NCBI GenBank assembly: GCA_964542435.1
Contig: CAZIVE010000106.1
Coordinates: forward strand, 1-8,946
DNA length: 8,946 bases
Reading direction: 5' to 3'
Origin: CAZIVE01 sp964542435
Lineage (GTDB): Bacteria > Bacteroidota > Bacteroidia > Bacteroidales > Tannerellaceae
In this document: in pieces, positions 1 to 5,244 of the stretch
How positions within the stretch are numbered: the first letter of the stretch is position 1
Layout: each line of letters opens with the position of its first letter
Program-made: the position numbers and the translations under genes
Notes under the pieces: model-generated
Database searches by the model: none
The model's input: only the letters and a program-made list of their open reading frames with translations
What the model was told of the DNA's origin: nothing

Positions 1-34
1 TCAATGAGGCGTTCAACCTTCTGAGAAGAGTCAT
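1..34 (-). CDS. possible 5' end of a gene leaving the window
   Basis: Reading leftward, an ATG at 34-32 opens a frame that stays open to the window edge (M-T-L-L-R-R-L-N-A-S-L). It is only 11 codons, so no family can be named. The support is positional: it lies about 35 bp downstream of an exact Bacteroidota-type -7 box (69-76) and just beyond the terminator of the preceding lipoprotein gene. The stretch may equally be untranslated leader of a gene further left. Confidence 0.2.
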   Translation of the reverse strand, partial: MTLLRRLNASL

Positions 35-68
35 CTGATGAACTGCAAACTATCTTTACTCAGTCGCG

Positions 69-76
69 CAAAGATA
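69..76 (-). promoter_or_regulatory. putative -7 box TATCTTTG for a leftward transcript
   Basis: On the minus strand the octamer TATCTTTG matches the Bacteroidota sigma -7 consensus TAnnTTTG exactly. No TTTG is present about 20 nt upstream, where the -33 element would be; that position is occupied by the terminator hairpin at 84-111. If used, transcription would begin near position 62 and run off the left edge. Confidence 0.35.
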
Positions 77-77
77 C

Positions 78-111
78 AAAAAAAAGTCTGTATGATTTCT
101 CATACAGACTT
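78..111 (-). terminator. intrinsic terminator of the small lipoprotein gene
   Basis: A perfect 12-bp stem (84-95 with 100-111, arm AAGTCTGTATGA) encloses a 4-nt loop at 96-99. On the minus strand it is followed directly by a T run (plus-strand A at 78-85, the last two in the stem). It begins 23 nt beyond the lipoprotein stop codon. Stem, tight loop and T tract together make a textbook Rho-independent terminator. Confidence 0.85.
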
Positions 112-134
112 GCCTTTTAATTCGTGTTGTGGAA

Positions 135-356
135 TTACTTCGTCTGAGCAGGAGCTTCAGCAGGAGCAGCAGCCTGGTCAGCAGGAGCAGCAGCTGTAGA
201 ATCAGCGGGCTGAGCTTCAGGAGCAGCCTCAGCAGCAGGAGCAACTTCTTCTGTAGGAGCAGCTTCAGCGTTTTCGTCTGTAGCCTGTTGTTTGTTACCA
301 CAAGATGCGAAAGAAATAGCAGCGATAACAGCTGCAAATGCAACTAACTTTTTCAT
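135..356 (-). CDS. small Ala/Pro/Glu-rich lipoprotein
   Basis: This encodes 73 residues. The N terminus is a type II signal peptide: Lys2-Lys3, a hydrophobic stretch at about 4-17, then a lipobox-like F-A-S-C ending at Cys19, followed by Gly-Asn. After lipidation at Cys19 the mature chain is 55 residues, of which 21 are Ala, 7 Pro and 7 Glu. It has no recognisable fold and is probably an extended, flexible, acidic tail anchored to the envelope. Two adjacent 7-residue units (AAAPADQ, AAAPAEA) reflect a DNA repeat at 157-194. The gene stands alone, with its own candidate promoter (410-417) and terminator (78-111). Short alanine-rich lipoproteins of this style are, from memory, common in Bacteroidales and of unknown function. 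The lipoprotein call is secure; the function is unknown. Confidence 0.8.
   Translation of the reverse strand: MKKLVAFAAVIAAISFASCGNKQQATDENAEAAPTEEVAPAAEAAPEAQPADSTAAAPADQAAAPAEAPAQTK
157..194. repeat. 17-bp direct repeat inside the lipoprotein gene
   Basis: TCAGCAGGAGCAGCAGC occurs at 157-173 and again at 178-194, an offset of 21 bp or seven codons. It encodes the tandem AAAPAxx units of the lipoprotein tail. The surrounding GCA/GCT-rich sequence is a low-complexity tract in which replication slippage could add or remove whole codons without breaking the frame. Confidence 0.8.
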
Positions 357-409
357 TTTCTTTAAATTTTAAACGGTCTATAAATATCTTCTTTTGTTGT
401 AAAACGATG

Positions 410-417
410 CAAATATA
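410..417 (-). promoter_or_regulatory. putative -7 box TATATTTG of the lipoprotein gene
   Basis: The minus-strand octamer TATATTTG fits TAnnTTTG exactly and lies 53 bp before the lipoprotein ATG, giving a leader of roughly 45 nt that ends in an A-rich stretch. No TTTG sits at the -33 spacing. That place is taken by a small dyad, GGTGAACACC (435-444), which could be an operator or an activator site. The gene-free interval 357-516 otherwise holds only AT-rich sequence and a weak CAAAG/CTTTG hairpin, too poor to call a terminator for the upstream acyl-CoA synthetase. Confidence 0.45.
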
Positions 418-516
418 TGCCCTTTTGATTATATGGTGTTCACCTTTAACAAAGTTTTTTTTGCCTTTGCCCTCATTTTGTTATAAACACATTGATAATT
501 AGGAGTTTGAGAAATG

Positions 517-2181
517 TTAATAATTGCTGTACAAATATCTCTTGATACTCTTCTTAGGAGTCTTCTCGAATTCTGTGGGATATAATTGTATTTCCGATAC
601 CGCTTCGTAAGGTGCCAGAAGTTCGTTCAGACGGAGTCGGTTCTGTTCCATGATCACGGGAAGATCGTTGTGCGAGAGTCCGGCGCTGTCCACCATATCG
701 TAGTCCGGATAAACAAGACCGATCTGTTTGCCATTACGCTCGATGATGATGCTTTCCATTACGAAGGGAAGGTTGTTGAGCTTCGATTCGATCTCTTCGG
801 GATAGATATTCTGTCCACTCGGACCGAGAATCATGGTCTTGCAGCGTCCACGGATATAAATGCGGTTGTCGTGATCGATGGTTCCGAGATCACCGGTACG
901 CATCCAGCCATCTTCGGTGAATGTGTTCTTGGTCGCTTCTTCGTTTTTGAAATAGCCTTTCATCACGTTTTCTCCCTTGATCTGGATTTCTCCTACCTTA
1001 TTATAGGGATCTTCAGAATCGATGCGTACCTGCATGATGCCTTTGAGTATTTGTCCGGACGAACCGGGAATGAACTCGTCGTTGTGATCATAGCTGATCA
1101 GCGGGCCGCATTCGGTCATGCCGTAGCCGATGGTAAAGGGAAACTTGATTTTATAGAGAAATTCTGTGACCTCTTCGTTCATGGCAGCTCCTCCGACGAT
1201 GACTTCACGGAAGCGTCCGCCTAAAGAGTCGATCAGCGTCTTGCGAATCTGTGCGTAGATACGGTTGTCGAGCAGCGGAATGTTGAGCGCCAGTCTGACG
1301 GCGGTCTTGCTGAGCTGAGGCAGGATCATCTTCTTGTAGATCTTTTCCAGGATAAGCGGAACGGTGAGAATCAGGTTGGGCTTGACCTCTTCGAATGCTT
1401 TGAGCAGAATCTTCGGAGCAGGCGTCTTGCCTAATATATAGACATGCGCGCCGATGGCCATGGGAACGAGAAAGTTGAACGCGCAGCTGTAAGCGTGAGC
1501 CAGCGGAAGGAAGCAGAGTTCCGTGTCGCCGCGGAATAGGACTTCCAATTCTCTGCCGCGGACCACATTGCCCGCAAGGTTGTTGGCTGTGAGCATCACA
1601 CCTTTGCTGAAACCTGTCGTCCCGGATGTATAGTTGATCTCAATTACATTTTCGTTCTCTACATCGGCGTAATGAATGTCATCTTTCGTGAATCCTTCCG
1701 GATAGTGTTCGATCATCTTATCATCCATGCTGAGCAGAAGCTTCTGGATGGATTCGCCGTCGCGCTGATGCAGGCAGCGGAAGTCAGTGAGCGAGAAGAT
1801 ACCGCGGATCTCTTCGATTTTGTCCTCTTCCAGATTATCCCAGATGCGGTCGCTGACGAACAGGAAAACCGATTCGGAATGGTTGATAATATGATGGATA
1901 TCATTCGGATTAAAGTCCTGAAGAATCGGCACGATGATGGCTCCGTACGTAATCGTGGCCATGAAAACCATGCACCAATGCACGGAATCTTTTCCGACCA
2001 GTGCAATGCGGTCGCCTTTTCGGATTTGGCATTCCTTGAATAAAAGATGGATGCGGGCGATTTCCTTTGCCATGTCTCCATAGGTGTATGTGGTAGAAGT
2101 GCCGTAATCACTGAGAGCAGGCATCGTCCAGTTCTCCCTGAAACTGTTCTCGTAAATCTTGATCAAATTCTCTTTTATCAT
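517..2181 (-). CDS. long-chain acyl-CoA synthetase (AMP-binding, FadD-like)
   Basis: This adenylate-forming enzyme should activate fatty acids with ATP and CoA to acyl-CoA at the cytoplasmic face of the membrane. I chose the ATG at 2181 (554 residues, starting MIKENL); a TTG three codons upstream would extend the frame but is less likely. Numbered from this ATG, the P-loop YTSGTTGFSKG is at 184-194, YGMTE (adenine-binding A5 motif) at 353-357, GWMRTGD at 425-431 and the hinge motif GRCK at 445-448. The length and motif order fit the bacterial long-chain family. The C-terminal catalytic-lysine region reads TPKKSIKR instead of the usual TPTxKxxR, so the lysine appears one place early. The gene is monocistronic in this window and divergent from mtaB, with the 22-bp-periodic operator array between them. 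Substrate chain length cannot be read from the sequence. Confidence 0.9.
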   Translation of the reverse strand: MIKENLIKIYENSFRENWTMPALSDYGTSTTYTYGDMAKEIARIHLLFKECQIRKGDRIALVGKDSVHWCMVFMATITYGAIIVPILQDFNPNDIHHIINHSESVFLFVSDRIWDNLEEDKIEEIRGIFSLTDFRCLHQRDGESIQKLLLSMDDKMIEHYPEGFTKDDIHYADVENENVIEINYTSGTTGFSKGVMLTANNLAGNVVRGRELEVLFRGDTELCFLPLAHAYSCAFNFLVPMAIGAHVYILGKTPAPKILLKAFEEVKPNLILTVPLILEKIYKKMILPQLSKTAVRLALNIPLLDNRIYAQIRKTLIDSLGGRFREVIVGGAAMNEEVTEFLYKIKFPFTIGYGMTECGPLISYDHNDEFIPGSSGQILKGIMQVRIDSEDPYNKVGEIQIKGENVMKGYFKNEEATKNTFTEDGWMRTGDLGTIDHDNRIYIRGRCKTMILGPSGQNIYPEEIESKLNNLPFVMESIIIERNGKQIGLVYPDYDMVDSAGLSHNDLPVIMEQNRLRLNELLAPYEAVSEIQLYPTEFEKTPKKSIKRYLYSNY

Positions 2182-2205
2182 AATTGCCAACCTGAATTAG
2201 GATTG

Positions 2206-2237
2206 CAAAAGTAGAAACATTTTCTCAAATGAGCAAT
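2206..2237 (-). promoter_or_regulatory. putative promoter of the acyl-CoA synthetase gene
   Basis: On the minus strand, TACTTTTG (2206-2213) matches TAnnTTTG exactly. An ATTG (2234-2237), three of four bases of the -33 TTTG, precedes it by 20 nt, which is the expected spacing. The start of transcription would fall about 18 nt before the ATG at 2181. The same octamer serves as the candidate -7 box of mtaB in the other direction. Confidence 0.5.
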
Positions 2238-2294
2238 AACTGTGCAATAGTCTCCGCTTTACTTTCCTTATGATGATTCTCTGAGTTAAGGAAT

Positions 2295-2326
2295 AAAAAA
2301 GTTTCAACCATGGTTAAAACTTTTTT
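2295..2326. repeat. 32-bp near-perfect palindrome (left)
   Basis: The arm AAAAAAGTTTCAACCA (2295-2310) is the reverse complement of 2311-2326 except for one C/A mismatch (2305 against 2316). The core AACCATGGTT is perfect and there is no loop, which favours a DNA-binding site for a symmetric dimer over an RNA terminator. It contains unit 1 of the 22-bp array. Confidence 0.85.
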
Positions 2327-2385
2327 TCTCAATAGTCAAAATATATTTTAACCAGGGTCAAAACAATTTTCAACCATGGTTAAAA
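2302..2385. promoter_or_regulatory. array of four 18-bp operator-like units, 22-bp period
   Basis: The units start at 2302, 2324, 2346 and 2368, exactly 22 bp apart, with 4-bp spacers. Units 1 and 4 are identical (TTTCAACCATGGTTAAAA). Unit 3 is TTTTAACCAGGGTCAAAA. Unit 2, TTTTCTCAATAGTCAAAA, keeps mainly its right half. The right half-site, roughly KRGTYAAAA, is present in all four. Two helical turns per unit would put bound dimers on one face of the DNA. The array fills the middle of the 318-bp divergent region 2182-2499 and lies about 100 bp from each candidate -7 box, so it suits an upstream activator or a looping/silencing array better than a simple roadblock. I do not recognise the motif. 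Confidence 0.7.
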
Positions 2386-2393
2386 ATTGTTTT
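2360..2393. repeat. 34-bp near-perfect palindrome (right)
   Basis: The arm AAAACAATTTTCAACCA (2360-2376) is the reverse complement of 2377-2393 except for a single C/A mismatch (2371 against 2382), the same relative position as in the left palindrome. The flanking arms differ in sequence from those of the left palindrome, although each is symmetric around the same core. It contains unit 4 of the array and overlaps the end of unit 3. Confidence 0.85.
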
Positions 2394-2472
2394 CCTAATG
2401 TCTTGTCTTCGGTCTTTCTTTGTCATAGAGAAACCTTATACTTATAAACGTGGCTCTGTGTAGGAAAATGAC

Positions 2473-2480
2473 TACTTTTG
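2473..2480 (+). promoter_or_regulatory. putative -7 box TACTTTTG of the mtaB operon
   Basis: TACTTTTG matches TAnnTTTG exactly and ends 19 bp before the mtaB ATG, giving a leader of about 13 nt. No TTTG lies at the -33 spacing, so the promoter may depend on an activator. Confidence 0.45.
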
Positions 2481-2499
2481 TACATTCAAATCACTAAGA

Positions 2500-3666
2500 A
2501 TGATCGACTCATCTCTTTTAGAAAATAGAAAGGCTGCCTATTATACGTTAGGTTGCAAACTGAACTTTGCCGAGACTTCGACCATCGGGAAGATTCTTTC
2601 CGAGCAGGGCGTTAGGAAAGCGAAGCGGGGCGAAGTGGCGGACATCTGTGTGGTCAACACCTGCTGCGTGACGGAACTGGCTGATAAGAAGTGCCGTCAG
2701 GCGATTCGTAANNNNNNNNNNNNNNNNNNNNNNNNNNNNNNNNNNNNNNNNNNNNNNNNNNNNNNNNNNNNNNNNNNNNNNNNNNNNNNNNNNNNNNNNN
2801 NNNNNNNNNNNGACGGCTGCGATTATTATTGCACCTATTGCACGATTCCTTTTGCTCGCGGAAGAAGCCGCAACGGAAGCATCGAAAGTCTTGTACAGCA
2901 GGCTGAGAAAGTGGCTGCTGAAGGAGGAAAGGAGATCGTTCTTACGGGCGTGAACATCGGCGACTTTGGCAAAAGCACAGGGGAGAAGTTTATCGATCTG
3001 ATCCGTGCGCTCGATGAGGTAGATGGTATTTCGCGTTATCGTATTTCCTCTTGGGAACCCGATTTGATTTCCGATGAGGCCATCGATTTCCTGGCTTCGA
3101 GCAAACGTTTTGCACCGCATTTCCATATTCCGTTGCAGAGTGGAAGTGATGCGGTTTTGAAACTGATGCATCGCAGATACGATTCGGCGTTGTTCCGCCA
3201 TAAGATTGAAAAGATCAAGCAGATCATTCCGGATGCCTTCATTGGCGTCGATGTGATCGTGGGCACACGCGGCGAGACCGAAGATTTGTTTGAGGAATCG
3301 CATCGTTTTATCGAGAGCCTCGACATTACGCAGTTGCATGTGTTCAGTTACTCTGAACGTCCCGGAACGCAGGCTTTGAAGATCGATCTGGTTGTTCCGC
3401 CGAAGGAAAAGCATCGTCGCAGCGAGATTCTGCTGGCTCTTTCCGAGCAGCGTCTTCATGCATTCTATGAAGCACATATCGGCAAGACTGCCGACGTTCT
3501 CTTCGAGCACACAAAAGGCGAGAAGGTAATGCACGGCTTTACCGAAAATTATATCCGTACCGAAATTCCCTATAATGCCAAGCTTGTCAATTGCGAACGC
3601 ACTGTGACGCTGAGCGGATGGAACGAAGAAGGTACGGCTTTAACCATTAAAGAAAAGGTGGAATGA
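2500..3666 (+). CDS. mtaB: tRNA t6A37 methylthiotransferase MtaB (interrupted by assembly gap)
   Basis: This radical-SAM enzyme converts t6A37 of ANN-decoding tRNAs to ms2t6A. The N-terminal methylthiotransferase domain starts with LGCKLNFAET; the GCKxN signature separates MtaB from MiaB (GCQMN) and RimO (GCPKN). Cluster-ligand candidates are Cys19 and Cys55; the third expected Cys of that domain falls in the gap. After the gap, C-D-Y-Y-C-T-Y-C (codons at 2818, 2830 and 2839) is the CxxxCxxC of the SAM [4Fe-4S] cluster. The C terminus, from about 3475, has TRAM-like character. The frame is open across the 100 N only by chance. By comparison with MiaB, the true gap should be roughly 120-170 bp longer, giving the usual length near 430-440 residues. 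The stop overlaps the next start as ATGA (3663-3666), so it heads a coupled operon. Confidence 0.9.
   Translation: MIDSSLLENRKAAYYTLGCKLNFAETSTIGKILSEQGVRKAKRGEVADICVVNTCCVTELADKKCRQAIRXXXXXXXXXXXXXXXXXXXXXXXXXXXXXXXXXXDGCDYYCTYCTIPFARGRSRNGSIESLVQQAEKVAAEGGKEIVLTGVNIGDFGKSTGEKFIDLIRALDEVDGISRYRISSWEPDLISDEAIDFLASSKRFAPHFHIPLQSGSDAVLKLMHRRYDSALFRHKIEKIKQIIPDAFIGVDVIVGTRGETEDLFEESHRFIESLDITQLHVFSYSERPGTQALKIDLVVPPKEKHRRSEILLALSEQRLHAFYEAHIGKTADVLFEHTKGEKVMHGFTENYIRTEIPYNAKLVNCERTVTLSGWNEEGTALTIKEKVE
2712..2811. other. assembly gap (100 N) inside mtaB
   Basis: Exactly 100 undetermined bases, the usual placeholder for a gap of unknown size. It removes the part of MtaB between the first two N-terminal cysteines and the radical-SAM motif. 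Confidence 0.98.
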
Positions 3667-4556
3667 ATATAGGTAACAAGATATTATACGCCATTTTGGT
3701 CTGCTGGGTCAAAGCTCATGCCATCCTGCCGATGCGTCTGCTTTATCTGCTTTCCGATTTCCTCTACATTATAACCTATTATGTTGCCCGCTATCGTCTG
3801 AATGTGGTGCGACGGAATCTGAAAGCCTCTTTCCCCGAAAAAAACAGGAAAGAACTGCGTCAGCTGGAGCGTGCCTTCTATCTTCATTTCACCGATTATG
3901 TGGTGGAGACGATGAAACTTTCGCACATCTCGCTCGAAGAGTTGCAGCGTCGGGCATTCCTCCGCAATCCCGAAATGGTGGATCAGCTGATGAAGGAAGG
4001 TCATACATGCTTTATCCTGATGATGGGACATCTCGGCAATTGGGAATGGTTCTCGGGATCGACCACGCGCTTCGAGGATTCGCGGATTTATCAGATCTAT
4101 CGTCCGCTCAACAATAAGGCTTTTGACGAACTGTTCATTCATCTGCGTACCCGCTTCGGTTCCTATTGCATCAAGAAGAATGATGCGGCGCGCGACATGA
4201 TTCGTCTCAAGCATGACAAGACGCGCTGCGTGGTGATTTTCCTTGCCGATCAGACACCGAGCAAAGCCAATCTGCATTATTGGACAGAGTTCCTGCATCA
4301 GGATACGCCGTTCCTCAATGGTCCGGAGCGCATTGCCTCCAAACTCGATCTTCCCGTCATCTATCTCGATACGCGAAGAGTTCGTCGAGGTTATTACACG
4401 GTCGATATGAAGTTGATTACTTCCACGCCTCGCGAAACGCCGGAGAATTGGATTACCGAAAGATATGCCCGTTTGTTGGAAGAGACTATCTTGAGCGATC
4501 CGGCAAGCTGGCTTTGGACACATAAGCGCTGGAAGCATAAACACGTGGAATCATGA
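3663..4556 (+). CDS. LpxL/HtrB-family lipid acyltransferase
   Basis: The 297 residues fit the lipid A late acyltransferase (LpxL/HtrB/MsbB) family, about 300 residues long. A hydrophobic N-terminal region (about 7-45) should anchor the protein to the inner membrane. The catalytic HX4E motif is H-L-G-N-W-E, His123 to Glu128. Further conserved features are an ADQTPSK segment at about 195-201, GPERIASKLDLPVIYL around 220-235 and the C-terminal W-L-W-T-H-K-R-W-K (283-291). The expected reaction is transfer of an acyl chain from acyl-ACP to a lipid A precursor or a related envelope lipid; the acceptor cannot be read from the sequence. The ATG overlaps the mtaB stop by 4 bp, and its own stop overlaps the next start by 4 bp, so the three genes are probably translated in a coupled way. 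Broad annotations would call it a lysophospholipid acyltransferase-like protein. Confidence 0.88.
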   Translation: MNIGNKILYAILVCWVKAHAILPMRLLYLLSDFLYIITYYVARYRLNVVRRNLKASFPEKNRKELRQLERAFYLHFTDYVVETMKLSHISLEELQRRAFLRNPEMVDQLMKEGHTCFILMMGHLGNWEWFSGSTTRFEDSRIYQIYRPLNNKAFDELFIHLRTRFGSYCIKKNDAARDMIRLKHDKTRCVVIFLADQTPSKANLHYWTEFLHQDTPFLNGPERIASKLDLPVIYLDTRRVRRGYYTVDMKLITSTPRETPENWITERYARLLEETILSDPASWLWTHKRWKHKHVES

Positions 4557-5036
4557 AAAAGGTATCTGTTGTCATCTTGAATTGGAACGGCGCAAAGCTG
4601 ATGGAGCAATATCTTCCGTCAGTTGTTGCCAATTGCCCCGAAGAGATTGCCGAAGTAGTTGTGGCTGACAATGGTTCCACCGATTCTTCCGTGCAGATGT
4701 TGAAGGAGCAGTTTCCTACGGTTCGCCTGATTCTCTTTGATACGAATTACGGATTTGCCGAAGGCTACAATCGCGCGCTGGATCAGATCGACACAGAATT
4801 CACGGTGCTTCTGAACAGTGATGTTGAAGTAACGCCAGGTTGGCTCAATGCTCCGCTCGAAGTGATGGAAGAAGATTCGCTTTGTGCCTGCGTGCAGCCG
4901 AAGATTCTGTCCGCTCTCCATCGGGATTCGTTCGAATATGCAGGAGCAGCCGGCGGTTACATGGACCGTTACGGTTATCCTTTCTGTCGCGGACGTATCT
5001 TCTCGGTCGTGGAGAAAGACAATCGGCAATACGATC
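4553..5036 (+). CDS. family 2 glycosyltransferase, 3' end lost in gap
   Basis: A GT-A fold glycosyltransferase of family GT2. The first 161 residues are present: the nucleotide-binding start VVILNWNG (6-13), ADNGSTD (38-44), NYGFAEGYN (65-73) and the metal/sugar-nucleotide motif LLNSDVEV (86-93, NSD standing for DXD). This resembles the rhamnosyl/galactofuranosyl-type GT2 enzymes of cell-envelope glycans; donor and acceptor are unknown. Family members are typically 300-350 residues, so about half the protein, including the catalytic-base region, lies in the gap at 5037-5136 or is unassembled. The frame that continues past the gap runs antisense into folB and is not real. The start overlaps the acyltransferase stop as ATGA (4553-4556), which suggests joint action on envelope glycolipid. 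Confidence 0.85.
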
Positions 5037-5136
5037 NNNNNNNNNNNNNNNNNNNNNNNNNNNNNNNNNNNNNNNNNNNNNNNNNNNNNNNNNNNNNNNN
5101 NNNNNNNNNNNNNNNNNNNNNNNNNNNNNNNNNNNN
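5037..5136. other. assembly gap (100 N) after the glycosyltransferase
   Basis: A second run of exactly 100 N of unknown true length. At least several hundred bases of glycosyltransferase, and possibly further genes, are missing here. Confidence 0.98.
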
Positions 5137-5223
5137 AAAGTCATTTTTGAAGCTCTTAGTCCCATTTCCCCTGAGGAGAATGTGTGTTTTTTCAAATTGC
5201 CAATTTCCTCAGAGGGAAATTAA
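5137..5223 (+). other. orphan sequence right of the gap; possible 3' tail of a lost gene
   Basis: From the first base after the gap, one plus frame runs 28 codons to a TAA at 5221-5223 (ends P-I-S-S-E-G-N), and another stops at once (S-H-F). Either could be the true end of the glycosyltransferase or of another gene hidden in the gap; I recognise neither. The stretch is largely filled by the inverted repeat 5164-5220, which argues as much for non-coding sequence. Confidence 0.25.
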
Positions 5224-5233
5224 TATATTTTTT
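5164..5233 (+). terminator. candidate terminator or inverted-repeat element
   Basis: ATTTCCCCTGAGGA (5164-5177) pairs with TCCTCAGAGGGAAAT (5206-5220) in a 14-bp stem with one bulged A, around a 28-nt loop. A run of six T (5228-5233) follows, seven bases after the stem. It lies between convergent genes and could end the rightward operon. The loop is long and the T run distant, so a repeat element is also possible. Confidence 0.4.
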
Positions 5234-5244
5234 ACGGTAAAGAA

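Noticed and set aside
56..343. Leu-rich minus-strand frame overlapping the small lipoprotein
   Set aside because: A frame-shifted reading of the alanine-codon-rich tract; the lipoprotein frame has a signal peptide, lipobox and terminator in the right places.
586..1224. 212-codon plus-strand frame inside the acyl-CoA synthetase gene
   Set aside because: The minus strand encodes all the AMP-binding motifs; the plus translation looks like a codon-shadow product.
2302..2385. CRISPR array or plasmid-type iterons
   Set aside because: The spacers are only 4 bp, which rules out CRISPR. The units are palindromic, and no replication initiator or partition gene is nearby, so an operator array is the simpler reading.
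2295..2393. Rho-independent terminators formed by the two palindromes
   Set aside because: They have no loop, and they lie upstream of both divergent genes, where no transcript should end. The left one is followed by a T tract, but position and symmetry favour protein binding.
2548..3534. Long open frame antisense to mtaB (328 codons, minus)
   Set aside because: It exists only because the N run carries no stops. Its translation has no recognisable motifs, while the plus strand has clear MtaB signatures.
3684..4544. 286-codon antisense frame over the acyltransferase gene
   Set aside because: A shadow frame of a well-supported LpxL-family gene in fairly GC-rich coding DNA; no motifs.
5164..5220. 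Invertible promoter (phase-variable switch)
   Set aside because: The arms enclose only 28 bp with no promoter-like sequence, and no invertase gene is visible. Kept only as a gap-related possibility.
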